DNA of 64,000 nucleotides from Pseudomonas paralactis. GTDB lineage: Bacteria; Pseudomonadota; Gammaproteobacteria; Pseudomonadales; Pseudomonadaceae. The position numbers and the translations under genes were made by a program. The notes beneath the pieces are model-generated. The model saw nothing but the letters and a program-made list of their open reading frames with translations, had not been told where the DNA came from and did no database searches. The DNA lies in assembly GCF_001439735.1 (NCBI RefSeq), contig NZ_JYLN01000010.1:151818-215817 (forward strand), given 5' to 3'. Every line of letters starts with the position of its first letter. Position 1 is the stretch's first letter. Positions 25,617 through 34,128 of this stretch are shown piece by piece.

Positions 25617-26074
25617 CAGGCAGTCTCCTTCCCGGCGGCCAGGCCATCCATGGCGGCATGGATGGCGTTGTAAGTGCCGCAGCGGCACAGGTTGACCATT
25701 GCCGCATCGATCTGCGCTTTGGAGGGAGCAGGGGTGTGCTTGAGCAGCGCGGTAGCCGCCATCACCTGCCCGGACTGGCAGTACCCGCACTGCGCCACTT
25801 GGTGCTCGACCCAGGCCGAGACGACGCGCTTGCCTACCTCATCGGCCTCGATGGCTTCGATGGTGGTGATCTCGCGGCCGACCACGCCGGCCACCGGCGT
25901 CACGCACGAGCGCACCACATTGCCGTCCACCAGCACCGAACAGGCGCCGCACTGGGCCAGGCCGCAGCCGTACTTGGTGCCGGTCAGGCCCAGGTTGTCG
26001 CGGATCACCCACAACAACGGCGTGTCCGCCTCGGCCTCGACTTGATAGGCCTTTTGGTTAATACGTAATTCCAT
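25616..26074 (-). CDS. (2Fe-2S) subunit of molybdenum hydroxylase (IorA-like)
   Basis: A 152-residue protein with a plant-type ferredoxin domain (YGCGLAQCGACSVLVDG) and a C-terminal helical 2Fe-2S domain (QCGYCQSGQVM, NLCRCGTYN). All eight cluster Cys are present. It relays electrons from the Mo site to the cytochrome. First gene of the three-gene operon. Confidence 0.95.
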   Translation of the reverse strand: MELRINQKAYQVEAEADTPLLWVIRDNLGLTGTKYGCGLAQCGACSVLVDGNVVRSCVTPVAGVVGREITTIEAIEADEVGKRVVSAWVEHQVAQCGYCQSGQVMAATALLKHTPAPSKAQIDAAMVNLCRCGTYNAIHAAMDGLAAGKETA

Positions 26075-26246
26075 GGCTGGCTCACCTGCTGATCATCGGT
26101 TGGTGCTGCAAAATTCTTATAGGAGTGGTGCGACTGCACGTCGCCCATCGTCGAACTCTAGACCACCGCGCAACAGCTATCTATGCAATCGCCTTCAAGT
26201 TCAGAGGATCAGGCAAGAATTCAACAGGATTGGGTCACTGTCCTCT

Positions 26247-26344
26247 GTAGGAGCGAGCTTGCTCGCGAAAAACGTCAACGATAACGCGTGTTTCCTGAAT
26301 AAACGCGGCGCCTATGGGTTTTTCGCGAGCAAGCTCGCTCCTAC
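26247..26344. repeat. REP doublet (REPIN)
   Basis: Canonical GTAGGAGCGAGCTTGCTCGC ... inverse arms, in the 281-bp gap between the Fe-S subunit gene and lysR; all leftward genes, so it separates two transcription units. Confidence 0.95.
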
Positions 26345-26355
26345 AAGAGCCTTCA

Positions 26356-27297
26356 TCAGCCGCCAGTGAACTGAAACCCGCTCGACAGTTTTTCCTTCAA
26401 ATACCCCACCAGCGCTGTCACCGATTTGGGCACATGAGGCGAATAGGGCCGAATCAGATAAATTTCATCGGCAAACGCACCCTTGAGCGTCCAGCCCTTC
26501 AACACCTGCACCAGCTTGCCGCTGGCCAGGGCGGCATGGGCGCTGAAGTCCGGCAGCAGGGCGATGCCCAGGTGGTTGAGCGCCGCGTCGCGCAAGGCTT
26601 CGCTGTTGTTAGTGGAAAAGCTGCCGGCGATGGGCACGGTGATGCGCTCGATGTTTTTGCTGCCACGCTCGAAGGTCCAGGCCGGTTGGTCGCTGCCCCG
26701 TGGGTAGTAAAGGCAGTTGTGGGCGCCCAGGTCTGCCGGAGTTCGCGGTTCGCCGTGGTGTTGCAGGTAGTCCCGGGTGGCCACCAGTACCGAGGTGGTG
26801 TCGCACAGCTTCCACGCCACGTGTGTTTCCGGCACCTGGAAGCCGTGGCGCACCGCGAGGTCGTAACCTTCGGCCGCCAGCGAACTCAAGGCATCGGACA
26901 CGTCGAGTTGGACGCGCACTTGCGGGTACTGCTGCAAAAAACCGGAAAGGTGCGGCACCAATTGTTGCCGGGCAAACGCCACCGGGGCAGTCAGGCGCAC
27001 CAGGCCGCGAATTTCGCCCACCGAGTCGCGCACCGACGAGAAGCTGCGGGCGATCTGCGCATAGGCGCTGCGCACTTCACGGGTCAATGACACCCCGGCT
27101 TCGGTCAACCGCACGCTGCGGGTGGTGCGGGTCACCAGACGCGTACCGGTGGCTTTTTCCAGATCGGAGATGCGCTGGCTGACCGCCGATTTGCTCACCC
27201 CCAACCGTGCAGCGGCGGCGGTGTAGGTGCCTTGTTCTTCCAGCACCGACAACCAGTGAATGTGGGTCCACAGCCCTTCGATTTCGGCCTTTTCCAT
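26356..27297 (-). CDS. LysR-family transcriptional regulator
   Basis: A 313-residue LTTR. N-terminal winged HTH (HWLSVLEEQGTYTAAAARLGVSKSAVSQRISDLEKATG) and C-terminal effector-binding domain (GLVRLTAPVAFARQQLVPHLSGF..., ALLPDFSAHAAL). The start MEKAEIEGLW at 27297 was chosen over 27381, which would read through the operator region. Divergent from mmsA, with a LysR-type dyad just upstream of its own start, so it probably controls mmsA and itself. Confidence 0.92.
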   Translation of the reverse strand: MEKAEIEGLWTHIHWLSVLEEQGTYTAAAARLGVSKSAVSQRISDLEKATGTRLVTRTTRSVRLTEAGVSLTREVRSAYAQIARSFSSVRDSVGEIRGLVRLTAPVAFARQQLVPHLSGFLQQYPQVRVQLDVSDALSSLAAEGYDLAVRHGFQVPETHVAWKLCDTTSVLVATRDYLQHHGEPRTPADLGAHNCLYYPRGSDQPAWTFERGSKNIERITVPIAGSFSTNNSEALRDAALNHLGIALLPDFSAHAALASGKLVQVLKGWTLKGAFADEIYLIRPYSPHVPKSVTALVGYLKEKLSSGFQFTGG

Positions 27298-27302
27298 GAA
27301 TG

Positions 27303-27326
27303 TATTGTTCGCATATAAGGACAATA
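27303..27326. promoter_or_regulatory. LysR-type dyad between lysR and mmsA
   Basis: TATTGTTC-gcatataa-GGACAATA, 8-bp arms with one mismatch, located 6 bp from the lysR start, the usual autoregulatory recognition position. Confidence 0.65.
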
Positions 27327-27406
27327 AGTTCTGGATTCTGCTCTGGTTTGGAACAAACCGAAAGCCTATCGTGTGTCCCAACGCTACTCACCTGGGACCC
27401 ATTGCC

Positions 27407-28906
27407 ATGACCACGACTATCGAGCACTACATCAACGACCAGCGCGTGAGCCGCGATGATCGCTATCAGGACGTCTACAACCCGGCCACCGGCGAAGTGA
27501 CCGCACGTGTGGCCCTGGCCAGCCGCCAGACCGTAGGCGAAGCCGTCGCCGCCGCCCAGGCCGCATTCGCCGGCTGGGCCGACACCCCGCCGATCCGCCG
27601 CGCCCGTGTGCTGTTCGAGTACCTGCACCTGCTGCGTGAGCGCAAGGACGACCTGGCGCGCATCATTGTTGCCGAGCACGGCAAGGTCTTCACCGACGCC
27701 CAGGGCGAAGTTGACCGTGGCATCGATATTCTCGAATTTGCCTGCGGCATTCCCAACCTGCTCAAGGGCGAGCACTCCGACCAGGTCTCCCGGGGCATGG
27801 ACAACTGGACGATGCGCCAGCCGCTGGGCGTGGTGGCCGGTGTGACGCCGTTCAACTTCCCGGTGATGGTGCCGATGTGGATGTACCCGATCGCCATCGC
27901 GGCGGGCAACACCTTCATCCTCAAGCCAAGCCCCACCGACCCGAGCGCCGCGTTGTTCATGGCCGAATTGCTGCGTGAAGCGGGCTTGCCCAAAGGCGTG
28001 TTCAACGTGGTGCAGGGCGACAAGGAATCGGTGGATGCGCTGATCGAACACCCGGATGTTAAAGCCGTGAGTTTTGTCGGTTCCACGCCGATTGCCCAGT
28101 ACATCTATGAGAGCGGCGCCCGCAACGGCAAGCGTGTACAAGGCCTGGGCGGGGCGAAAAACCATATGGTGGTGATGCCTGACGCTGATATCGAGCGTAC
28201 CGTCGACGCACTGATGGGCGCGGCTTATGGCAGTGCCGGCGAACGCTGCATGGCCATTTCGGTGGCGGTGCTGGTGGGGGACGTGGGGGATAAAGTCATA
28301 GCGGCCTTGAGTGAGCGCGCCAAGACCCTGCGCATTACCGATGGCCGCGACTTGAAAGCCGAGATGGGCCCTATCGTGTCGCGGGCCGCGCTGGAGCGCA
28401 TCAGCGGCTATATCGAGCAAGGCGTGCAGGCTGGCGCAAAATTGCTGCTCGATGGCCGTGACTACGTGCCCACCGAACCGGGCCTGGAAAACGGCTTCTG
28501 GCTCGGCGCGACCTTGTTCGACCATGTGACCCAAGACATGAGCATCTACCGCGAAGAAATCTTCGGTCCGGTGCTGGCCTGCGTACGTGTGAATGATTTT
28601 GCCGAGGCCGTGAAGCTGGTCAACGACCATGAGTTCGGCAACGGCGTCAGCTGCTTCACCCGCGACGGCAACATCGCCCGCGAATTTGCGCGGCGCATCG
28701 AAGTGGGCATGGTTGGCATCAACGTGCCGATTCCGGTGCCGATGGCCTGGCATGGTTTTGGCGGCTGGAAGAAAAGCCTGTTTGGCGACATGCATGCCTA
28801 CGGAACCGAGGGAGTGCGTTTTTACACCAAGCAGAAGTCGATCATGCAGCGTTGGTCGGAGAGCATTGAACAGGGTGCGGAGTTTGCGATGCCAGTCTCC
28901 AAGTAA
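27407..28906 (+). CDS. mmsA: CoA-acylating methylmalonate-semialdehyde dehydrogenase
   Basis: A 499-residue ALDH of the MMSDH/IolA branch: oxidises (methyl)malonate semialdehyde to propionyl- or acetyl-CoA with NAD+ and CoA in valine, beta-alanine or inositol breakdown. Visible are GVTPFNFPVMVPMWM, the nucleotide motif VSFVGSTPIAQYIY, GGAKNHMVVMPDA and catalytic Cys in GSAGERCMAIS. The ATG at 27407 gives MTTTIEHYINDQRV, the expected N-terminus. It stands alone here with its divergent LysR regulator; no mmsB or aminotransferase neighbour is present. Confidence 0.94.
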   Translation: MTTTIEHYINDQRVSRDDRYQDVYNPATGEVTARVALASRQTVGEAVAAAQAAFAGWADTPPIRRARVLFEYLHLLRERKDDLARIIVAEHGKVFTDAQGEVDRGIDILEFACGIPNLLKGEHSDQVSRGMDNWTMRQPLGVVAGVTPFNFPVMVPMWMYPIAIAAGNTFILKPSPTDPSAALFMAELLREAGLPKGVFNVVQGDKESVDALIEHPDVKAVSFVGSTPIAQYIYESGARNGKRVQGLGGAKNHMVVMPDADIERTVDALMGAAYGSAGERCMAISVAVLVGDVGDKVIAALSERAKTLRITDGRDLKAEMGPIVSRAALERISGYIEQGVQAGAKLLLDGRDYVPTEPGLENGFWLGATLFDHVTQDMSIYREEIFGPVLACVRVNDFAEAVKLVNDHEFGNGVSCFTRDGNIAREFARRIEVGMVGINVPIPVPMAWHGFGGWKKSLFGDMHAYGTEGVRFYTKQKSIMQRWSESIEQGAEFAMPVSK

Positions 28907-28933
28907 GGTCTTACAAGTACTGCAAGTCCAAGT

Positions 28934-29020
28934 GTGGGAGGGGGCTTGCTCCCGATAGCAGAGTGTCAGTCACTGTCTTTGTGCCTGAAACACCGTTATC
29001 GGGAGCAAGCCCCCTCCCAC
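28934..29020. repeat. REP doublet, GTGGGAGGGGGCTTG variant
   Basis: GTGGGAGGGGGCTTGCTCCCGATA at the left and its inverse TATCGGGAGCAAGCCCCCTCCCAC at the right: a different REP family from the GTAGGAGC copies. Lies directly after mmsA. Confidence 0.92.
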
Positions 29021-29058
29021 ATTTCGTACGTGTTTGTTCTGAATTGACGAGATGATCT

Positions 29059-29075
29059 TAAAAGTCCAGTATGGA
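29059..29075. promoter_or_regulatory. putative DauR box upstream of binding-protein gene
   Basis: TAAAAGTCCAGTATGGA matches 15 of 17 positions of the inverse strand of 32846-32862 in front of dauB. The shared element before two separate units around dauR suggests a common DauR operator. Confidence 0.6.
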
Positions 29076-29123
29076 ATTATAAGTACAAAACAGTTGCTGC
29101 TCGTTTTTCTTCACTCTTGCCAA

Positions 29124-29136
29124 ACCAACAACAACC
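29124..29136 (+). promoter_or_regulatory. A-rich Crc/Hfq-type motif
   Basis: ACCAACAACAACC in the leader about 16 nt before the start codon, fitting AAnAANAA catabolite-repression motifs. Confidence 0.5.
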
Positions 29137-29151
29137 CGCGAGAACCCGATC

Positions 29152-29928
29152 ATGAAGAAACGCCACCTTATTCCCGCCCTGGCCCTGAGCCTGTTTGCCT
29201 CCAGCCACCTGCTGGCCGCCGAGAAAACCCTGCGCATCGGCATCGAGGCCGCTTACCCACCGTTTGCGTCCAAGACGGGCGACGGCAAGATCGTCGGTTT
29301 TGACTACGACATCGGCAACGCCCTGTGCGCGCAAATGAAGGTCAAGTGCGTGTGGGTTGAAGGTGAGTTCGACGGTCTGATTCCTTCCCTCAAGGTCAAG
29401 AAAATCGACATGGCGCTGTCGTCCATGACCATCAACGAAGACCGCAAGAAGTCGGTGGATTTCACCCACAAGTACTACTTCACCTCCTCACGCCTGGTGA
29501 TGAAGGACGGCGCGGTGGTGGATGACCAGTACGCCAGCCTCAAGGGCAAGAACGTCGGCGTTCAGCGCGCCACCACCACCGACCGTTATGCCACCGAGGT
29601 GTTCGAGCCCAAGGGCATCAACGTCAAGCGCTACAGCAATAACGAAGAAATCTACATGGACCTGGCAGCGGGGCGCCTGGACGCGATTTTTGCCGACACC
29701 ATCCCCCTGAGTGACTTCCTGTCGATGCCACGCGGCCAGGGTTATGCGTTTGTGGGCCCGGAACTCAAGGATCCCAAATACGTCGGTGAGGGCTCGGGGA
29801 TTGCTGTGCGCAAGGGCAACACGGCGTTGGTCAGCGAGCTGAATGCGGCCATCGACGGCATTCGTGCCAGTGGTGAATACCAGAAGATTTCACAGCAGTA
29901 CTTCAAGGCCGATATCTACGGCGACTGA
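29152..29928 (+). CDS. basic amino acid ABC transporter substrate-binding protein
   Basis: A 258-residue periplasmic type 3 binding protein: signal peptide ending LLAAEK, then LRIGIEAAYPPFASKTGDGKI, GFDYDIGNALCAQM and the lobe 2 segment LAAGRLDAIFADTIPLSDFL typical of lysine/arginine/ornithine binders (ArgT/AotJ). P. aeruginosa carries an equivalent gene beside dauBAR, so arginine (possibly D-arginine) is the likely ligand. No permease or ATPase gene lies nearby; it must use components encoded elsewhere. Confidence 0.9.
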   Translation: MKKRHLIPALALSLFASSHLLAAEKTLRIGIEAAYPPFASKTGDGKIVGFDYDIGNALCAQMKVKCVWVEGEFDGLIPSLKVKKIDMALSSMTINEDRKKSVDFTHKYYFTSSRLVMKDGAVVDDQYASLKGKNVGVQRATTTDRYATEVFEPKGINVKRYSNNEEIYMDLAAGRLDAIFADTIPLSDFLSMPRGQGYAFVGPELKDPKYVGEGSGIAVRKGNTALVSELNAAIDGIRASGEYQKISQQYFKADIYGD

Positions 29929-29950
29929 TCCAGGGAAATACGCGGTCAAT

Positions 29951-29972
29951 GTGGGAGCTCGACAGCTCCCAC
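29951..29972. other. perfect hairpin between convergent genes
   Basis: GTGGGAGCT-CGAC-AGCTCCCAC (9-bp stem, 4-nt loop), without a T-run, between the convergent binding-protein and dauR genes; it may limit read-through on either strand. Confidence 0.5.
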
Positions 29973-30001
29973 AGGGGATCGGCGCTGTCGTCAGAAAGGG
30001 C

Positions 30002-30631
30002 TCAACCCTTGAGTTCCTTCAAATGCTTATAGACCGTCGCCCGCCCCATGCCCAGTACGTTGGCGACATAGTTGGACGCGCTCTTGCCCTTGAACGCGCC
30101 TTCGGCGTGTAACGCCAACACCAGCTCACGTTTGTGATCGCGGGTCAGCAGGTTCAGGCTCAACTGACGCTCACGCAGCCAGCCATGCAGAAAGGTATTG
30201 ATACGCTCCTGCCAATCATCGCGAAACAGCGCGTCCGGCTGGGCGATCAGCTTGCTCGGTGACAGGAACAGATCCAGCGCGGCCTTGGCGTTTTCCAGCA
30301 GTGAGATGTTCAGGTTGATGCACAGCACGGCCAGTCGGCGACCTTTGTGGTCGTGCAGCACGGTGCTCAGGCTGCGGATTTTCTGACCGTCCCAGTTGAG
30401 CTTTTCATAAGGCCCGATATTCACTTCGCTGACGTCGCCGTCCAACATGTCCTCCAGCGACGAGTCGTCACCCAGGCTGCGCTTGGACAGGTTGTTGGCG
30501 ATATAGTCGACGGTTTGCGTGCGCAGGTCGTGCAGCACCACTTCTGCATGGGGAAAGAACAGCGTGGCGATCGCATCGGCAATCGCCCGAAAGTTCTGCA
30601 TGACCTTGTCTTGTTCGGCGGTGTTCATCAA
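30002..30631 (-). CDS. dauR: D-arginine utilisation repressor
   Basis: A 209-residue YheO-type regulator: N-terminal PAS-like YheO domain (FFPHAEVVLHDLRTQTVDYIANNLSKR...), C-terminal HTH (YVANVLGMGRATVYKHLKELKG). In P. aeruginosa DauR represses dauBAR and is relieved by arginine. It is the last gene of dauB-dauA-dauR, its start overlapping dauA's stop by 4 bp. Gene order supports the name. Confidence 0.9.
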   Translation of the reverse strand: MMNTAEQDKVMQNFRAIADAIATLFFPHAEVVLHDLRTQTVDYIANNLSKRSLGDDSSLEDMLDGDVSEVNIGPYEKLNWDGQKIRSLSTVLHDHKGRRLAVLCINLNISLLENAKAALDLFLSPSKLIAQPDALFRDDWQERINTFLHGWLRERQLSLNLLTRDHKRELVLALHAEGAFKGKSASNYVANVLGMGRATVYKHLKELKG

Positions 30632-31761
30632 TGGGGCTCCAGGCGGACGGGGGAGAGCATACCAGCGTCCAGCCCGAACCGTGTGAGCTGCTCGGGCAGC
30701 GGTTCGCCGCGCACCAGCGCAGCGCTGGCCTGGCCCATGGCCGGGGAGGTCTGGATACCGTAACCGCCCTGCGCCGCGACCCAGAACAGCCCCGGCACCT
30801 GGGGGTCAAAACCGCTGAGCAAATCACCGTCGGCCACGAAACTGCGCAGGCCGGCCCAGGTGCGCGTCGGGCGGCGGATCGTCAGGGTGGTGGCTTCCTC
30901 GATCTGGTAGATGCCCATGGCGATATCCAGTTCTTCGGGTTGCACGTCCTGAGCCTGGACCGGGTCGGCATTGGCCGGCGAGCCGAGGAACATGCCGGCA
31001 TCGGGTTTCATGTAGAAGGCTTCGTCGAGGGCCACCAGCATCGGCCAGTGATGGGTATCGACGCCGTCCGGGCCGGCGAAGATAAACGCCGAGCGGCGCT
31101 TGGGTTGCAAGCCGATGGAGGCTGCGCCTGCCAGCCCGCCGATATGGTCGGCCCAGGCGCCGGCAGCGTTGATGATGACCGGCGCGGTGAAGGTCGCATC
31201 CTGGGTACGCACATGCCACAGGCCATCGGCGTCGCGGCTCAAGCCCAATACATGGCTGTCGGTGCGTACTTCGCCCTGGTTGCGACGGATGCCGCGCAGG
31301 TAGCCCTGGTGCAGGGCGTCGGTATCGATGTCGCACGCCGTTGGGTCATAAATTGCGCCGTGGACTTTTTCCCGGCGCAGGATCGGCAAGCGCTGACAGG
31401 CCTCGTCGGCGCTCAAGCGTTCCACCTGTGCCACGGTGGCTTTGGCGCTCAGGTATTGGCTATCGAGTTCGGCAGGATCGCCGGTGAAATCGACGGTCAT
31501 TTCGCCTCGGGGTGTGAGCAGTGGGTGTTCGCAGAAACCTGCTGGTGGCTGGTCGAAAAACGCCCGGCTGGCCAAGGTCAGCGCACGCACTTGCGGGGTG
31601 CCGTACGCGGCCGTGTAGAGTGCCGCCGAGCGCCCGGTTGAGTGATAGGCGGGATGGTTTTCACGCTCGAGCACCAACACCTTGGCGTGCTGCGACAGCC
31701 AGAAACCAGTGGACGCGCCGGCAATGCCGCCGCCGATAATGATGAAGTCTGCGTGGCTCAT
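30628..31761 (-). CDS. dauA: FAD-dependent D-arginine dehydrogenase
   Basis: A 377-residue DAO-family flavoprotein with the Rossmann motif FIIIGGGIAGASTGFWL and the FAD region AYHSTGRSAALYTAAYG; the C-terminus has GLFWVAAQGGYGIQTSPA. It oxidises D-arginine and other D-amino acids to 2-oxo acids and ammonia; with DauB it racemises D- to L-arginine. Length and neighbours match P. aeruginosa DauA. Confidence 0.92.
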   Translation of the reverse strand: MSHADFIIIGGGIAGASTGFWLSQHAKVLVLERENHPAYHSTGRSAALYTAAYGTPQVRALTLASRAFFDQPPAGFCEHPLLTPRGEMTVDFTGDPAELDSQYLSAKATVAQVERLSADEACQRLPILRREKVHGAIYDPTACDIDTDALHQGYLRGIRRNQGEVRTDSHVLGLSRDADGLWHVRTQDATFTAPVIINAAGAWADHIGGLAGAASIGLQPKRRSAFIFAGPDGVDTHHWPMLVALDEAFYMKPDAGMFLGSPANADPVQAQDVQPEELDIAMGIYQIEEATTLTIRRPTRTWAGLRSFVADGDLLSGFDPQVPGLFWVAAQGGYGIQTSPAMGQASAALVRGEPLPEQLTRFGLDAGMLSPVRLEPH

Positions 31762-31784
31762 GAAGAACTCCTGAAATAAGCATT

Positions 31785-31882
31785 GTAGGAGCGAGCTTGC
31801 TCGCGAAAAACGTTAACGATAACGCGTCCATCCTGTGTAAACGCAGTGCCTGTGAGGTCTTCGCGAGCAAGCTCGCTCCTAC
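31785..31882. repeat. REP doublet (REPIN) inside dauB-dauA
   Basis: Sits in the 117-bp gap between dauB and dauA, and its right end supplies the TAG stop of dauB. An inserted hairpin inside the operon may alter dauA/dauR expression. Confidence 0.93.
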
Positions 31883-32820
31883 AGTTTGTAGAGGGCATTG
31901 GCCAGGGCGATGTCTTCCAGGCCCAGGCCGATGGAGCGGAAAAAGACGTGACGGTCGTAGGCCGGGCGTTGGGCCATGTCGCTGAACAATTCGGGCAAGT
32001 CGCCGACAATCGTGCGTTTGTCCCAGCCGTGCTGTTCGCTGGCGATCAGCATCTCACCGGCCGAATCCGGCGTGGTCTGGCGGTAGTCGCAGAACACGTG
32101 CATCTGGTTGAGGCAGTGTGGCGGCACTTCATGTGCACGCGGCGCGTTGGTGCTGATGGAGGTGATCAACGCGGGTTTGCTCAAGCGTGACGGGTCGATG
32201 ACCGGGCCGGCGGACGAGGTGCACAGCAGGATCACATCCGCGTCTTCCAGGGCGGCCTCGCAGGTGGCGGCGAGGGTCAGGCGCGGGTCCAGGCAGGCCC
32301 ACTGCATACGCGTTTCGGCGCTGGCGCTGCTCAGGCTCGGCGAGTACAGGCGGATTTGCTGCCAGTCGCGCAGGTTCTGTACGTAACGCAGGTGCGCCTG
32401 GGCGACCTTGCCGCTGCCGATGATCGCCAGGCGTTGCGCCGCCGCCGGGGCCAGCGCATCCACCGCCAAGGCCGTGGTGGCGGCGGTGCGGGCAGTGGTC
32501 AATTCAGCGGCATCGCACAACAGCAACGGCTGGCCGCTGTGCATCGACATCAACAGGGTCCAGGCCGTCACCAACGGGCCTTGCTCGCGCACGATGTAGG
32601 GCGAAGTTTTGACCCCGTACACCCCGTCTTCGGCCAGTACGCCCAGGTAGTTGATGAAATCCCCGGCACCCTGGGGAAACTCCACCAATTGTTGCGCCGG
32701 CTGCACCGCTTGCCCGGCGGCGAGGTCGCAAAACAATTTGCGCAAGATCAACGGCACGTCGACTTGAGCCAGCAAGGTACGAGCCTGGGCCTGGTCGATA
32801 ACGAGGGGCGTCGTGGACAT
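31879..32820 (-). CDS. dauB: anabolic L-arginine dehydrogenase / ornithine cyclodeaminase family
   Basis: A 313-residue protein of the ornithine cyclodeaminase/mu-crystallin family: NAD(P)-binding LAIIGSGKVAQAHLRYVQNLRDW and TSSAGPVIDPSRLSKPALITS. Reductively aminates 2-ketoarginine to L-arginine in the coupled D-to-L conversion. The ATG at 32820 is preferred over 32850 because GGAG lies 8 nt before it. Ends in a REP-derived TAG (…YKL). The dauB-dauA-dauR order supports the name. Confidence 0.9.
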   Translation of the reverse strand: MSTTPLVIDQAQARTLLAQVDVPLILRKLFCDLAAGQAVQPAQQLVEFPQGAGDFINYLGVLAEDGVYGVKTSPYIVREQGPLVTAWTLLMSMHSGQPLLLCDAAELTTARTAATTALAVDALAPAAAQRLAIIGSGKVAQAHLRYVQNLRDWQQIRLYSPSLSSASAETRMQWACLDPRLTLAATCEAALEDADVILLCTSSAGPVIDPSRLSKPALITSISTNAPRAHEVPPHCLNQMHVFCDYRQTTPDSAGEMLIASEQHGWDKRTIVGDLPELFSDMAQRPAYDRHVFFRSIGLGLEDIALANALYKL

Positions 32821-32835
32821 GGGGTTCTCCGGATG

Positions 32836-32865
32836 AACTAATTTGTCCATTATGGACTTTTAGTT
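32836..32865. promoter_or_regulatory. putative DauR operator before dauB
   Basis: Nested inverted repeat: AACTAA (32836-32841) ... TTAGTT (32860-32865) around GTCCAT-t-ATGGAC (32845-32857). The inner part is shared with the site at 29059-29075. Confidence 0.65.
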
Positions 32866-32924
32866 TTTATCCGCAATAACCCGAGGGAAAAATGAGGCTT
32901 ATGAGGGCTGTCCCCCCACCCATT

Positions 32925-33022
32925 GTAGGAGCGAGCTTGCTCGCGAAAAACGTCAACGATAACGCGTGCTTCCTGAATAAGCGCGGCGCCTTTGCGTTTT
33001 TCGCGAGCAAGCTCGCTCCTAC
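32925..33022. repeat. REP doublet (REPIN)
   Basis: Canonical GTAGGAGC-type doublet, 104 bp upstream of the dauB start codon and next to the DUF6124 gene's 3' end. Confidence 0.95.
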
Positions 33023-33064
33023 AGGTGGTACTAAGGCTTGTGCCTCCCACAGTTTTAAGCGCGT

Positions 33065-33373
33065 TTAGGCAGTGGCCTTGGTGCTGGTCAGGCACTCGAT
33101 TGAGCGATCAACTGTGGTCTTGGCAATTTCGAGCAAATGCCACACTGCCAGGATCTTCGCCCGTTCAGGGCTTTGCAGCAGCTCACCGCAATCGAGTGCC
33201 GTGGCAGAGGCACTGTCGAGCAGGCTGGCGGTGTAGAGCAGGGCGTCTTCGAAACTCAGGTCTTCGTTGACACAGTGGAAGCCTTGGGTAGGCAGGTAAT
33301 GGTCGATGGCGCGGTTGAACGCGGCGCGGTCTTTTGCGGGATCGATGGGTGGATCAGGTAGTACTTTATTCAT
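33065..33373 (-). CDS. DUF6124 family small protein
   Basis: A 102-residue protein with the Pseudomonas DUF6124 start (MNKVLPDPPIDPAKD...) and family residues SFEDALLYTASLLDSASATALDCGE, AVWHLLEIAKTTVDRSIEC. Cytosolic, helical, function unknown. SD GGAGC precedes the start. The upstream leader (33412-33572) shows conserved-looking RNA folding. Confidence 0.85.
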   Translation of the reverse strand: MNKVLPDPPIDPAKDRAAFNRAIDHYLPTQGFHCVNEDLSFEDALLYTASLLDSASATALDCGELLQSPERAKILAVWHLLEIAKTTVDRSIECLTSTKATA

Positions 33374-33411
33374 GGTATAGCTCCGGAATGATCATGGAGC
33401 CGACACGCTTC

Positions 33412-33572
33412 GCGACTAAACGTAGGGTGGCGGCTGTACGCAGGTTAGTCGACCGGTCCAGAGCATCCGGCGCACCCGAAGGCGCCCCGCGCACAGCCAC
33501 CATAAAAACGTTATGGGACCAAACGCTTGCTCGAATCCGGGCGACTAAACCCGATCACTGATTTGGCAGTGA
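33412..33572 (-). ncRNA. structured leader of the DUF6124 gene (putative RNA element)
   Basis: Two direct copies of GCGACTAAAC (33412-33421 and 33541-33550) plus an inverted GGTTAGTCG (33443-33451); a long stem between 33429-33440 and 33490-33501 whose two mismatches become G-U pairs only on the minus-strand transcript; an internal hairpin GGCGC/GCGCC with CTTCGGG loop; and hairpin TCACTG-atttgg-CAGTGA (33555-33572). Nothing coding was seen. The fold supports a cis-acting RNA of the leftward gene. Confidence 0.5.
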
Positions 33573-33739
33573 CGGACCGCAGACTAGCCACCGATTCCAG
33601 CAGGCACAAGGCGGCAAGGATTGTCTAGGAAACGTCCTGCAATTTAAAGGGACACGCCTTGCTGGCCCTTTACAAACCATGACCAAATGCCACTAACCCA
33701 CGCGTGCAATGCGATCAATGTGGCTTGCCTGCGATCGCC

Positions 33740-33971
33740 GCTAACCACGATGCGAAGCGAGCCGCTCTTGATCTTGATCTGCTTTTGATCTTAGGCGCCC
33801 CGTCAAACCACGCTGGCGGATTACGGGCACACCGAGCCTAGGCGAGGTGCCGAGTGGTGGGGCAAGAGCGTTTTGCTTACTTTTGTCTGGGCCGGCATTC
33901 CGGCTTCTCAAAAGTGAGCCGCCGTCAGGGCGGAACCCTAAGTGGCCGTGACCGCAGCAATGGATATGTAC
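33740..33971. repeat. second copy of the dispersed intergenic repeat
   Basis: Matches 15081-15420 in the same orientation from GCTAACCACGATGCGAAGCG to GGATATGTAC, but lacks about 100 bp corresponding to the three-way-junction block (15164-15263). No coding content. Confidence 0.85.
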
Positions 33972-33984
33972 ACCATCCAACTGT

Positions 33985-34108
33985 GTTGACTGTCAGGCCG
34001 CCTTCGCGAGCAAGCCCGCTCCCACAGTGGGATCATTGGAGTGTCAGGCAGATAGATGTCGACTGTTAGGCCGCCATCGCAGGCAAGCCAGCTCCCACAG
34101 GGTGATCA
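33985..34108. repeat. tandem REP-singlet units
   Basis: Two direct units offset by 73 bp, each GT[TC]GACTGT[CT]AGGCCGCC followed by a REP half ([GC]AAGCC[CA]GCTCCCAC), immediately downstream of xylH. Confidence 0.75.
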
Positions 34109-34128
34109 GTGGTGCTCTGGCGGATAAC

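Noticed and set aside
27077..28795. 572-residue open frame opposite mmsA
   Set aside because: Antisense of a complete ALDH gene; biased composition.
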